DNA from: Acidobacteriaceae bacterium
GTDB taxonomy: Bacteria; Acidobacteriota; Terriglobia; Terriglobales; Acidobacteriaceae
DNA length: 41,975 nucleotides
Reading direction: 5' to 3'
Assembly: GCA_030041305.1 (NCBI GenBank)
Contig: JASHOC010000149.1
Span: forward strand, 1 to 41,975
Shown: positions 31,279 through 39,477 of the stretch, one piece after another
Layout: each line of letters opens with the position of its first letter
Numbering within the stretch: position 1 is the stretch's first letter
Translations under genes and position numbers: made by a program
The notes under the pieces: model-generated
The model's database searches: none
The model's input: the letters and a program-made list of their open reading frames with translations, nothing else
Told to the model about the DNA's origin: nothing

Positions 31279-31594
31279 AGCTACCAGGGTCGAACTTTTC
31301 CGGCCCATCGCGCCCGTACGAACCTAAATAAGAAACCAAGGACTTCCTACGACCTTTCCAGCGGCGCACGCTGGGTGCCCGGGCCTCGCCTCTGAGACCT
31401 GGGAAACCACAAACTTGGCAGGACGGGTTTCTTCTCAAAATCCTTAAACGGCGCCGCGCGCGCCCGAACACCCCGGAACCGGCGGCAAAATGCATCCTTT
31501 CATCCGCCCTTCAGCCCCAATCGGAGCCGTTTCACGCCCCATCCGTTCCCAATCAGCCGCCGCTTCGCGACCACACCGCCTGCTTGGCGATCGA
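31271..31594. other. Intergenic region between endonuclease and Uma2 genes
   Basis: About 320 bases with no supported gene. It contains one copy of a dispersed motif, TGAGACCTGGGAAACC at 31392-31407, identical to 16 bases at 12380-12395. Confidence 0.5.
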
Positions 31595-32107
31595 TCACGC
31601 TGCCGTTAGCTGACGGAAGATCTCCGCCAGTTCGACAAAGAGCGGCGTGCCTTTGACTTCGAGCCGGCTCGCCTCGATCCACTCTGCGCCGCGGCACATA
31701 CGGCCGGTGCGCGTCCTGGGATCGACGATCCATACCGTCTCCACGCCCATGGCGCGATAGTCCTGGGCGCGCTCTTGCGTGTCGGAGTAGGTGTCGTCGG
31801 GCGAGAGAACTTCCACCACCAGCAGCGGCGGTTCGGTGACCACCTCGGCCTGCGGACCGGCGGCAAGCACCACCAGGTCGGGCACGCGCACGCGGCTTAC
31901 CGAAACGCGAACCCGTTGTTCCGTACTGGCCACCGTGCCCCATTCCCTCTCGTGATGGACAAACCACGCCGCCAACAGCGCCTGCACCCTGGCGTGCTCC
32001 CACCTGCCCACGTTGCGTTCCCTGATCTCGCCATCCACGTACTCGCGATCCGGGCGAAAGCTCAGGTCCAGATACTCTTCGAGTCGAAAATGCGAAACCG
32101 TCGCCAT
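31595..32107 (-). CDS. Uma2-family (DUF820) putative endonuclease
   Basis: A 170-residue PD-(D/E)xK-fold protein. Family motifs are FRLEEYLDLSFRPDREYVDGEI, 'VRVPDLVVL' with the catalytic Asp, PPLLVVEVLSPDDT with the Glu, and 'R-A-Q-D-Y-R-A-M-G-V-E-T-V-W-I-V-D-P'. Uma2 genes are abundant in cyanobacteria and soil bacteria; a nuclease role is predicted, but biological function is unproven. The ATG at 32107 is chosen because homologues start close to the FxxxEY motif. Confidence 0.85.
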   Translation of the reverse strand: MATVSHFRLEEYLDLSFRPDREYVDGEIRERNVGRWEHARVQALLAAWFVHHEREWGTVASTEQRVRVSVSRVRVPDLVVLAAGPQAEVVTEPPLLVVEVLSPDDTYSDTQERAQDYRAMGVETVWIVDPRTRTGRMCRGAEWIEASRLEVKGTPLFVELAEIFRQLTAA

Positions 32108-32416
32108 GCCATCAACGTAGCACAGATCGGATAGATCCGGGACCGGCGGCCTATCCCACAGTCTGCGACCCTGACGGGGAGGTCGCGTGGACGCTCTGCT
32201 TGTGCGGCGCCCGGAGCCGCCACGCCCACGGACCGTGCGAGCCCACCCCAAAATCACGTGCATGTGCGCATAAAACAGCCCATTCCGCCGCACAAGCGCT
32301 CGCGTTGCGCACAGAATCACACCCGTTCCGTCACCCCATCACCCGCATTCCACCATCCATCAACCACCTCTGCCAGCTCCCCCAGCCCTGCTAACCCCGC
32401 CAACTCCGCCAACCGC

Positions 32417-32533
32417 TATAGCGGTTCTCCAATTGGTGTAGAGCAGAACCTCGAACGTTGAGTGGCGTCTTTCCCAAGAAAACGCCACCTGGCACGCCCC
32501 TCAAAACTCCACGGGAATTGGAGAACCGCCGTA
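32417..32533. mobile_element. MITE-like element, copy 2 (inverted relative to copy 1)
   Basis: The same 109-bp unit as at 6198-6306 but reversed: terminal repeats GCGGTTCTCCAATT at 32421-32434 and complement at 32516-32529, with TA at the outer edges. The two copies differ at about two central positions. It has landed inside a short CCGCCAACT-type repeat, and its left edge forms the palindrome AACCGCTATAGCGGTT (32411-32426). Confidence 0.75.
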
Positions 32534-32907
32534 GCTCCGCCAACTCCGCTGTCAAGCCCCGGCTTCCAGCCCTCCCCAGCATCTCTCGCAGAATCAAAGG
32601 CTTTCAACGAATCGCCAATGTTCGGGCAATTTCGGGCATTTTGGCAGAATAAGAATATCCAAGCCCGAAAAGCGGATCAGACGGGCCGGAAATCGGCCAG
32701 CCTTTCCTGATCCTCGAAACCCGAACCCCTGTCTCGGAATCAGGAACATTCCGTGGAAGATTGCAGCCGAAGAAAACCAGCAAAATCGGTAGAAATGCCA
32801 AAAGATCAGGGCCTAAGCCCTTTGGATGGAGGAACCTGTGATCTAAGTTCCCTGCTTTCAAGATCGATAAAAGTCAATCCGCTGAAAACAAGGAACTTGC
32901 CAAAAAA

Positions 32908-32933
32908 GGGGGGGGTGGGGGGTAGGGGGTGGG
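32908..32933 (+). other. G-rich tract with quadruplex potential
   Basis: Four runs of three or more guanines separated by one or two bases (G8-T-G6-TA-G5-T-G3) just beyond the rlmN stop codon. It meets the usual sequence rule for an intramolecular G-quadruplex on the plus strand, which is opposite to the rlmN coding strand. Confidence 0.5.
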
Positions 32934-32947
32934 ATTGGCTATTTTAG

Positions 32948-34147
32948 CTAATCTTCCACCGTTCGCTTTAACTGTCCGCAGGCGGCGTAGATGTCTCGCC
33001 CGCGCGGTTTGCGCACATACGCCGGAACGCCGGCGTCGAGCAATACACACCGAAACGCCTCCACGGCTTCCGGCGCCGGCGTCTGGCAATCGATCCCAGG
33101 CCCCGGATTCCACGCAATCAGGTTCACTTTGGCCGGCAGGCCCGAGCGGCGCACCAGCCGGGCCACCTCCCGCGCGTGCTCCGGCCCGTCGGTGATGCCG
33201 CCGAGCAAGACATATTCGAAGGTGATCCGTTCGCGCGGCCGGAGCGGAACCCGCCGCACCGCTTCGATCACCGCGTCGATGGGCCACTTGCGGTTCACCG
33301 GCATCACCTCGCCGCGAATCGCGTCGTTCGGCGCGTTCAGGCTGATCGCCAGCTTCGGCCGCACCTCCTTGGGCTCCAGCGCAAACCGCTCGATGCCGGG
33401 CACAATCCCCGAGGTCGAAACCGTCATCCGCCGCGGGCTGAGGCCCACTTCCTCCACCAGCAGCCGTACGGCCTTCATGAAAGGCCCAAAATTCAAAAAC
33501 GGCTCGCCCATGCCCATAAACACCAGGTTCACGCGGTCCCGCCCCACGTCCACGCCCTGGCGCGCAAAAACCGTAACCACCTGTCCCGCAATTTCCCCCG
33601 CCGTCAAATTGCGCTGCAGCCCGAGTCTCGCCGTAAGGCAGAATTGGCAGTTGACCGCGCACCCGATCTGGCTCGAGACGCACACCGTCGCCCGCTCCCA
33701 GCGCCTCCCCGTTCCAGCCCCGGTCTCCGCCGTCCCATCCGCATCCGCCTCATCTCCCGCCTCTCCCTCGTCGCCTTCCGGCATCCACACCGTCTCCACC
33801 GTCTCCGCTGTCCCCGCGCCGCCATCCTCGCGAAGGCACTCAACCAGATAGCGCTCCGTCCCGTCTCCCGAGCGGAAAACCTGCGCGATCCGCGGACGTC
33901 CCACCCGCCAACCCTGCGCCCTGAGCCGCTCCCGGAGCGTCTTGGGCAGCGTCGAGATCTCCCAGAGCTCGGTAACCCACTGAGAGTAGAGCCCGTCGGC
34001 GACCTGCCGGCCGCGCCAGGCAGGCTCGCCAACTGCCTCTACCCGGCGGCCCAGTTCCGCGGCATTCAGGCCAAATAGAGAGCCGAGGCTTCCTTCAGTG
34101 GGGTTGGCGGCGTCTAAGCGAACTAGATGGTCGGAATTCCTGGCCAC
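32948..34147 (-). CDS. rlmN: 23S rRNA (adenine2503-C2)/tRNA methyltransferase RlmN
   Basis: A 399-residue radical SAM methyltransferase that methylates C2 of A2503 in 23S rRNA and A37 in some tRNAs. The cluster motif is C163-AVN-C167-QF-C170, preceded by VCVSSQIG. Other signatures are 'N-L-V-F-M-G-M-G-E-P', RMTVSTSGIVPGI, KLAISLNAPND, 'F-E-Y-V-L-L-G-G-I-T-D' and the C-terminal IYAACGQL, whose cysteine is the methyl carrier. An acidic Gly/Glu/Asp/Ala-rich insert (about residues 122-148) before the SAM domain is unusual. The usual N-terminal helix and RxxQ region (WRGRQVADGLY) is present. Confidence 0.95.
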   Translation of the reverse strand: MARNSDHLVRLDAANPTEGSLGSLFGLNAAELGRRVEAVGEPAWRGRQVADGLYSQWVTELWEISTLPKTLRERLRAQGWRVGRPRIAQVFRSGDGTERYLVECLREDGGAGTAETVETVWMPEGDEGEAGDEADADGTAETGAGTGRRWERATVCVSSQIGCAVNCQFCLTARLGLQRNLTAGEIAGQVVTVFARQGVDVGRDRVNLVFMGMGEPFLNFGPFMKAVRLLVEEVGLSPRRMTVSTSGIVPGIERFALEPKEVRPKLAISLNAPNDAIRGEVMPVNRKWPIDAVIEAVRRVPLRPRERITFEYVLLGGITDGPEHAREVARLVRRSGLPAKVNLIAWNPGPGIDCQTPAPEAVEAFRCVLLDAGVPAYVRKPRGRDIYAACGQLKRTVED

Positions 34148-34260
34148 GGCTACGGCTCAGCATAGTGGATTTCCCCGCCGGACGCACGCCGAATCCACGA
34201 ATTCCCACCCGCCGTTGTCTCGTTCTCCTATCCGCCGTATCCTTGTCTTTCTGGGCTTTT

Positions 34261-34284
34261 GGGCACGGGGTGGCGTGCCCTTTT
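34261..34284 (+). terminator. Hairpin with T-run upstream of the M16 peptidase gene
   Basis: GGGCACG-GGGTGG-CGTGCCC followed by TTTT has the form of a factor-independent terminator. It lies in the divergent rlmN/M16 space, so it may be a leader attenuator or simply a chance stem. It makes the upstream GTG start of the peptidase less likely. Confidence 0.35.
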
Positions 34285-34317
34285 GCTACTATTGCCCTAC
34301 AATCGAACCCAATTGGA

Positions 34318-35598
34318 TTGACATTGAATACTGAGCGCAATCTTCGCCGCACTGTTTTGCCCAACGGCCTCATCGTATTGACCGAGCGCATGGAGCATCT
34401 GCGTTCCGTAGCCATGGGCGTGTGGATTAAATCCGGCTCCCGTTGTGAGCCCGCCGAGACCAACGGCATTTCCCATTTCGTCGAACACATGGTCTTCAAA
34501 GGAACCCGCTCCCGTTCGGCGCAGGCCATCGCTCGCGAAATGGATTCGATCGGCGGAAACCTCGACGCTTTTACAGGTAAGGAAACGATCTGTTTCAATG
34601 TCAAATCCTTGGCGGACCATGTGCCGATTGCAATGGACGTGCTGACGGACCTGGTGTTGAATCCCGTCTTTGCTCCGACAGATATCGAGCGGGAACGAGG
34701 CGTGATTCTTGAAGAAATCAAGATCGACGAGGACAATCCCGATGTTTTGGTTCACGAGCTGTTCACCCAAAGTTTCTGGAAGGGTCACCCGCTCGGGAAG
34801 CCGATCCTGGGCACGACGGAGACCGTGGGCCGGCTGGGGCAGGAGCAACTTCTCGCCTACCACGGTGACCGCTTTCACGGCCGCAACATTGTATTTTCCG
34901 CGGCCGGCAACCTCGATCATGATCGGTTTACCCAGGCAGTAGCGGAGAAATTTTCGACGCTTGCGAGCGGCGAGACTTTGCATGAGCTCTCCGCGCCGGC
35001 CCCCAGCGCTCGCATTCTTCTGCGAAGCAAGAAATCTCTCGAACAGGTGCAGATCTGCCTGGGAGTGCCCGCGCCCCCGATCACCGATGAGAACCGCTAC
35101 GCGACGCTCATCCTGAATACGGTGCTTGGCGGCGGCATGAGCTCGCGGTTGTTTCAAACCATCCGCGAGGAGCGGGGATTGGCATATTCGGTGTATTCCG
35201 ATTTGAGCCCCTATCGCGACACGGGCACACTCTGCGTATACGCTGGTACATCGGCGGGCAATGCAATCGAGGTGGTGGACCTGATTGTAGCCGAGTTCCG
35301 CAAGCTCAAAGAAGCGCCGCTCGAGGAGGAAGAGCTGACCCGCGCCAAGGACCAGGTGAAAGGAAATCTGCTGCTCGGGTTGGAGAGCTCGAATTCGCGG
35401 ATGGCCAATTTGGCCCGCCAGGAGATGTACTTTCACCAGTTCTTCACCGTGGACGAAATTATCGCCCGCATCGACGAAGTGAGTGCGGCTCAGGTGCAGA
35501 CGATGGCGCAACGCCTTTTCGACCCCAACACCATAGCCGTAACCTTGCTCGGCCGGCTCGACGGGATAAAGCTAACCCGAGCGAAATTGGCCTGCTGA
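34318..35598 (+). CDS. M16-family zinc metallopeptidase (insulinase-like)
   Basis: A protein of about 426 residues of the mitochondrial-processing-peptidase-like M16B group. The inverted zinc motif is H53-F-V-E56-H57 (GISHFVEHMVFKGT), with the third ligand in the 'R-G-V-I-L-E-E-I' helix about 75 residues on. Also present are 'S-I-G-G-N-L-D-A-F-T-G-K-E', 'N-T-V-L-G-G-G-M-S-S-R-L-F-Q-x-I-R-E' and RGLAYSVYS. It is cytosolic or periplasmic; substrate unknown. Start is uncertain: TTG 34318 puts the VLPNGL motif at the usual place, while a GTG at 34165 would add 51 residues read through a terminator-like hairpin. Confidence 0.88.
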   Translation: MTLNTERNLRRTVLPNGLIVLTERMEHLRSVAMGVWIKSGSRCEPAETNGISHFVEHMVFKGTRSRSAQAIAREMDSIGGNLDAFTGKETICFNVKSLADHVPIAMDVLTDLVLNPVFAPTDIERERGVILEEIKIDEDNPDVLVHELFTQSFWKGHPLGKPILGTTETVGRLGQEQLLAYHGDRFHGRNIVFSAAGNLDHDRFTQAVAEKFSTLASGETLHELSAPAPSARILLRSKKSLEQVQICLGVPAPPITDENRYATLILNTVLGGGMSSRLFQTIREERGLAYSVYSDLSPYRDTGTLCVYAGTSAGNAIEVVDLIVAEFRKLKEAPLEEEELTRAKDQVKGNLLLGLESSNSRMANLARQEMYFHQFFTVDEIIARIDEVSAAQVQTMAQRLFDPNTIAVTLLGRLDGIKLTRAKLAC

Positions 35599-35866
35599 TT
35601 CTGGCTATCCAAGCTTCAGCTTTTGTTTTGGTCGCGGTTTCATCTATCTGCCAAAAAACTCAGTCCTCCTCCCTTCGTAAAGTCCGATTCAATTCGCGCT
35701 CCCGATCCAATCGATGAGACGCTCACTGGAGCGGGCGAGCGAAGAGCGACATTTGAGCGCCAAAGGCACCCTCTGAGCGTCCGATTTCCTTTTCGCGTCC
35801 TTACGATGTAGGATTCTTGTCGAATGGGCCGGCCCTCCGGTCCGCTCCACGAGGCACTGGTTACCC

Positions 35867-36403
35867 ATGAATCGCAAGGAACTGCTCTACCGCCGGAGCC
35901 CTGGCGCGCGTCCCCTGAGCGTTTCCAACGGCTTTACGCTGATGGAACTGCTGATCGTTATCGCCATCATCCTGATTCTCATGCTCATGGCCATCCCGAC
36001 AATCGGCAGCCTGAAGAAGAAGGCCAACGAGACCTCGGCTATCAACTCCGTGCAGGTGATCAACAAGGCTGAGATTCAGTACGAATCGACTTACCCGGCC
36101 AACGGGTATGCCTGCTCCCTGCAGGCTTTGGGAGGCGATCCGAGCGCCGGAGCTCCCTCGGCCACCTCGGCACAGATTCTGCAGCCGGACTTGGCCACCG
36201 GGTACAAGTCGGGCTACATCTTCACCATTGGCAACTGCACCAAGGTCACGATCAACGGCACAGACCGGTTCACGGGGTATCAGGTGACGGCGGTTCCCGA
36301 AACAGTGGGCAAGACCGGGGATCGCGGCTTCTGCAGCGACCAGTTCGGGACTCTCAAGCAGGATCCAGCCGGTGCAGCCAATTGCAGCCAGCCGCTGCAA
36401 TGA
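35867..36403 (+). CDS. Type IV pilin-like / pseudopilin protein
   Basis: A 178-residue protein with a class III (prepilin) signal: a short basic leader, cleavage after G22 in SNG/FTLMELLIVIAI, Glu at mature position 5 and the hydrophobic N-terminal helix. The globular domain has two pairs of cysteines (ACS, NCT, FCS, NCS) that may form disulphides. It is likely a minor pilin or pseudopilin for a type IV pilus or type II secretion system, but no assembly genes are nearby. Its stop overlaps the lolA start (ATGA), suggesting translational coupling. Confidence 0.87.
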   Translation: MNRKELLYRRSPGARPLSVSNGFTLMELLIVIAIILILMLMAIPTIGSLKKKANETSAINSVQVINKAEIQYESTYPANGYACSLQALGGDPSAGAPSATSAQILQPDLATGYKSGYIFTIGNCTKVTINGTDRFTGYQVTAVPETVGKTGDRGFCSDQFGTLKQDPAGAANCSQPLQ

Positions 36404-37107
36404 GCGTCAGCCAGCTCTGGCTGCGCAGCGGCTTCATCGCCGCCGCATTCATGACAACCAACCTGTGCGGATTGGCGCGCCCGCCGGCCGCGTCCATTAC
36501 TCCTGCGCAAATGGCCGCGAAGACCCCTTCCGTTGAGGAAGTGGCTCATCGCGTGAACGAGCATTACAACACGCTGCAATCGCTCAAGGTGGATTTCACC
36601 GAGACGTACGAAGGGCTCGGCATCAAGCGCATCGAGAGCGGCACGCTCCTCTTGCGCAAGCCTAACCGGATGAAATGGGATTACAACTCGCCGCCGGGCA
36701 AGACGTTCTTGCTCGACGGCAAATACGCCTGGTCTTACACGCGCGGGGACGCGCAAGTGCAGCGTCTTCCGGCAAAGGAGCTGAGCGACCTGCGCTCGCC
36801 GCTCCGGTTTCTGCTCGGGCACACCGAACTGGAAAAAGAATTCAACGGCCTGACGCTTGGGGGTGGGCCGGGGGGGGAGTTAACCCTGACCGGAACGCTG
36901 AAGGGGGAGGAAGACCGCGTGCGCCGCATTACGCTCACGGTGACACTGGAAGGAGCGATTACGGCCATGGTCATTGAAGAAATGGACGGCGCGCTGACGC
37001 GCTTTACCTTCACGGACGAAGAGCCGAATGTGGCGATCCCGTCTGCAACTTTTCATTTCACGCCGCCGCCGGGGGTTCCGGTGGTCGATATGCCGCCGCC
37101 GGTGTAA
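36400..37107 (+). CDS. lolA: Outer-membrane lipoprotein carrier LolA-like protein
   Basis: A 235-residue periplasmic protein. A signal-like N-terminus (LWLRSGFIAAAFMTTNLCG) is followed by the LolA core: VAHRVNEHYNTLQSLKVDFTETY, SGTLLLRKPNRMKWDYNSPPGKTFLLDGKYAWSYT, and LRSPLRFLLGHTEL. LolA carries lipoproteins from LolCDE to LolB. Start at ATG 36400 overlaps the pilin stop by four bases. The C-terminal tail is proline-rich. A degenerate AGGGAAC-like stretch follows the stop. Confidence 0.88.
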   Translation: MSVSQLWLRSGFIAAAFMTTNLCGLARPPAASITPAQMAAKTPSVEEVAHRVNEHYNTLQSLKVDFTETYEGLGIKRIESGTLLLRKPNRMKWDYNSPPGKTFLLDGKYAWSYTRGDAQVQRLPAKELSDLRSPLRFLLGHTELEKEFNGLTLGGGPGGELTLTGTLKGEEDRVRRITLTVTLEGAITAMVIEEMDGALTRFTFTDEEPNVAIPSATFHFTPPPGVPVVDMPPPV

Positions 37108-37219
37108 AGGCAGGGAGCAAGGGAACGAGGGACCAAGGGGCCAACGGAACTGCGCAGCGGAACAACGGGCCTTGGTCTGTTTTATCCCAGTTTACTTATC
37201 GGGCTTAAGTTGTTCCTGC

Positions 37220-37531
37220 TTACTTGCCCGGTTTGGCGGGAGCGCTGATAGGGGTGGGCTTGGCGCCTTCCAGCACGGAGTGCGATCCGGTGGCGCGCTG
37301 ATAAAGAACGACCAGGCAAACCGAAGTGCACATGAAAATCACCGCCGACCAGGTGGTGAGGCGGGTAAGCACGTTGGCCGCGGCGCGGGGGCCGAAGGCA
37401 GTCTGGGAACCTTGACCGCCAAAGGCGCCGGCCAAGTCGGCCGAGCGGCCCTGCTGCACCAGAACCACCCCGATCAGGAAGAACGACACGATCACGTGGA
37501 TCACGATCACGACATAAAACAAAATCTGCAT
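37220..37531 (-). CDS. secG: Preprotein translocase subunit SecG
   Basis: A 103-residue membrane protein with two helices (about 3-22 and 55-76) joined by the SecG loop 'V-V-L-V-Q-Q-G-R-S-A-D-L-A-G-A-F-G-G', followed by GSQTAFGPRAAANVLTRLTTW. It is the accessory subunit of the SecYEG channel. A proline/alanine-rich tail ends the protein. The upstream in-frame ATG (37627) lies inside the tRNA-Leu gene and is rejected. The gene lies 51 bases downstream of that tRNA on the same strand. Confidence 0.93.
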   Translation of the reverse strand: MQILFYVVIVIHVIVSFFLIGVVLVQQGRSADLAGAFGGQGSQTAFGPRAAANVLTRLTTWSAVIFMCTSVCLVVLYQRATGSHSVLEGAKPTPISAPAKPGK

Positions 37532-37545
37532 CTTGGAAACTGCTT

Positions 37546-38916
37546 TCACGTCCGGCCCTTGAGACCGGAGGAGAGAATCTTTGGTGCGGAAGGCGGGACT
37601 TGAACCCGCATGCCTGTTAGGCGCCACCCCCTCAAGATGGTGTGTCTGCCAATTTCACCACTTCCGCGCTTAAAAGCCCGTTTGTTTTCAATTGTTTGAC
37701 TGGAACCGTTGTTGAGGGCCGGTCCCAATGTATCCATTTTTGTAACCACTTTTTGCCGCCACCCCTTGCATGAAGCCTTGCGGTGTTCCAGGCCGCCGAG
37801 ACGGGCAAACAACCTCTGCAACGCGTTGGCCTGCGAATGCACGTAGCGCATGGTCGTTTTAATGTTATCGTGACCGGCGACGTACTGCAACGTAAACGGG
37901 TCCGTGTCCGTGTGCTCGCCCGCTTCGGTCGAAAACGTGTGGCGCAGCCCGTGCAGTCCGGCGTCGGGATGGGTGTGAATCTTGGCCCGCAGAACCCCGA
38001 TCTCGGTTTCGAGCACCCAGGGTCCGAGGGGCCGAGCCGGATCGCCGGGATGAGTGAACACATACGCGCATCGGGAAGCAGCGATCAGCCTTTCCAGCAC
38101 TTCCTTCATCGCGGGACCAATCGCGAGCTCGCGGCGTCTCGCCCGCCGTTTCAGGCCCCGCTTGATGAGGAGCGAACCCACGATGCTCTCTTCGACCGGC
38201 TCGCGGTGGAAATGTACGCAGTCCTTCATCAGGTGGAGCATTTCGCCCCGGCAGATTCCGCAGTGGCGGGCCAGAATCGAAGCGGAGCGCAACGGCTCAG
38301 CAGCATTGTCGATCCAGGTCTGGTAGGCTTCCGCGCTGAACATATAGTCTGTCTCGCGCTCAGCTCCTTCTTCCTTCGTGTAGTGCTCGATTACCGGCAC
38401 CTTGTCAATGAGCTTGAGCTTGCGGTGGGCGTAGCGAAGCGCTTTGCGGAGGGTCGCGAGATAACGGTTGACGGTCGTTTTGGTTACCGGAGTGCCGCTG
38501 CCATTGCGGCGGCGCCCGCCATGTTTCAGGGCCCAGGTCTTGAACGCTTCGATTTTCGGTTCGTCGATCTGGTCGAGGGGTAGATCGGCCCATGGACCAT
38601 ATTCCAGGAGTTTGCGGTAGTTCTCCCGGTAGAACTCGACAGTTCCCTTCTGCTCCTCTTTGGCTGTCTCCACCCAGGGATCAAAGATTTTCTGGAACTC
38701 GCGCAGCGTCGGAATTATTTGAGCTGGCTCAGGCGGCTCCACTGGTTCTGCTTCCTCGATGCCGGCCTCCTGGCGGAGCATGCTCATTCGCGCGGCGACT
38801 GCAATGTCCATGGCCTCGCGCCGGTTCGACGTGCCGGTTGAGCAGACATAAGTCGTTCCCTTGTACACGAACCGGAAGCTGTAATAGCGGCTACCGGGAC
38901 GCTTCCAGATGTTCAT
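37546..38916 (-). CDS. Tyrosine recombinase/integrase overlapping tRNA-Leu
   Basis: A 456-codon site-specific recombinase. An N-terminal SAM-like core-binding domain (about 70-180) precedes the catalytic domain. Active-site residues are R223 (ICRGEMLHL), H322-x-x-R325 (LHGLRHTF), H349 (VAGHDN) and the nucleophile Y358 (TMRYVH). The natural domain ends near residue 370; from codon 417 the frame reads through the whole tRNA-Leu gene and stops at 37546. Its own termination codon may have been lost, or this fusion may mark the attachment site. The ATG at 38916 overlaps the end of the HTH/excisionase gene by 26 bases, so the two form an operon. Confidence 0.88.
   Translation of the reverse strand: MNIWKRPGSRYYSFRFVYKGTTYVCSTGTSNRREAMDIAVAARMSMLRQEAGIEEAEPVEPPEPAQIIPTLREFQKIFDPWVETAKEEQKGTVEFYRENYRKLLEYGPWADLPLDQIDEPKIEAFKTWALKHGGRRRNGSGTPVTKTTVNRYLATLRKALRYAHRKLKLIDKVPVIEHYTKEEGAERETDYMFSAEAYQTWIDNAAEPLRSASILARHCGICRGEMLHLMKDCVHFHREPVEESIVGSLLIKRGLKRRARRRELAIGPAMKEVLERLIAASRCAYVFTHPGDPARPLGPWVLETEIGVLRAKIHTHPDAGLHGLRHTFSTEAGEHTDTDPFTLQYVAGHDNIKTTMRYVHSQANALQRLFARLGGLEHRKASCKGWRQKVVTKMDTLGPALNNGSSQTIENKRAFKRGSGEIGRHTILRGWRLTGMRVQVPPSAPKILSSGLKGRT
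37582..37667 (-). tRNA. tRNA-Leu (GAG anticodon)
   Basis: Read on the minus strand: acceptor stem GCGGAAG pairs with CTTCCGC, discriminator A and encoded CCA (37582-37584). The D-arm has GTGGTGAAATTGGCAGAC. The anticodon arm is CCATC-TTGAGGG-GGTGG, giving GAG (Leu, codon CUC). A long class II variable arm (CGCCTAACAGGC) is followed by the T-arm GCGGG-TTCAAGT-CCCGC. The integrase gene upstream reads straight into it. Confidence 0.95.
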
Positions 38917-39274
38917 GCGGGCATTCCGCGGGGCGAGTGTTGCGAGCCACCAGGGTGCGAATGGTTTCCGGGCGAATCCTTACGTGTGCTCCGACCTTCA
39001 CGAAGTCGATCCGACGGTACAGCATCCAGTCTCGCAGGGTTTTCACGGAGATGCCAAGCAGGTGGGCGGCCCGCTTTACTTCGAGTAGCGGTTCGATAGG
39101 GTCCGCTGAGTTGTCGGATAGAGCAACCGTGTCTCTCCTTACTGGCCGGGAGATGGCGCTGAGCTGCTTGGGGGCTTTGGGGCGCTGAATTTTGCGGCTA
39201 TTCGAGCCTACTGGGAACGGAAGTGGCCTCGCGACTTCGGGAATCAGACGCGAGGCTCTGGCGATCTTCGGCAT
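38891..39274 (-). CDS. Helix-turn-helix excisionase-like (AlpA/MerR-type) protein
   Basis: A 127-residue protein. The C-terminal half is an excisionase-type winged [50 protein letters not shown] (about residues 67-115), as in MerR-like and AlpA proteins. The basic, proline-rich N-terminus is variable. It directly precedes the integrase and probably controls excision or integrase expression. AAGGAGG 6 bases before ATG 39274 fixes the start. Confidence 0.82.
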   Translation of the reverse strand: MPKIARASRLIPEVARPLPFPVGSNSRKIQRPKAPKQLSAISRPVRRDTVALSDNSADPIEPLLEVKRAAHLLGISVKTLRDWMLYRRIDFVKVGAHVRIRPETIRTLVARNTRPAECPHEHLEASR

Positions 39275-39323
39275 GGCGAACCTCCTTGTGTAAAACCTGA
39301 CCCATCTGTGGATATCGTGTCCA

Positions 39324-39357
39324 ATAACTTTTCGTCTTTTCGCTATAACTTTTTGTC
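39324..39357. repeat. Two direct repeats upstream of the excisionase gene (possible Int/Xis arm sites)
   Basis: ATAACTTTTCGTC (39324-39336) and ATAACTTTTTGTC (39345-39357) match at 12 of 13 bases and are spaced 21 bp, two helical turns. They lie 50-83 bases before the excisionase-like start codon. Position and phasing suggest binding sites for the HTH protein or integrase. Confidence 0.4.
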
Positions 39358-39445
39358 CTCTGCGACTCAATATGTTACGAGCCTCCCGCGCACCCAAGTT
39401 TGAAATAGGTCTCAGGCAACGTTTTCCCATCTTCTCGCATGGTTA

Positions 39446-39477
39446 TTGACAAGCTGTACAACGCAATCATGTACAAA
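39446..39477 (+). promoter_or_regulatory. Promoter/operator candidate for the second LysR gene
   Basis: TTGACA at 39446-39451 is a consensus -35 box. Two TGTACA palindromes follow at 39455-39460 and 39470-39475, 15 bp apart centre to centre; TACAAA at 39472-39477 is a possible -10 with a long spacer of 20 bp. The paired dyads within a promoter resemble an operator. The gene starts 128 bases downstream. Confidence 0.4.

Larger units (their letters stand above)
32108..32947. other. Long non-coding stretch with MITE-like element and G-rich tract
   Basis: About 840 bases without a supported gene. It holds copy 2 of the 109-bp inverted-repeat element, ACTCCGCC-type repeats on both sides of that element (about 32395-32412 and 32534-32552), and a run of guanines at 32908-32933. 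Small open frames here lack any coding character. Confidence 0.6.

Noticed and set aside
37546..37667. The integrase C-terminus ([18 protein letters not shown]) as real protein
   Set aside because: This peptide is the well-known translation of a tRNA-Leu/Ser gene; kept in the reported frame only because no earlier stop exists.
37583..37667. Reading the tRNA as tRNA-Ser with anticodon TGA
   Set aside because: That register would break the 5-bp anticodon stem; CCATC/GGTGG pairs fully only with a TTGAGGG loop, giving GAG (Leu).
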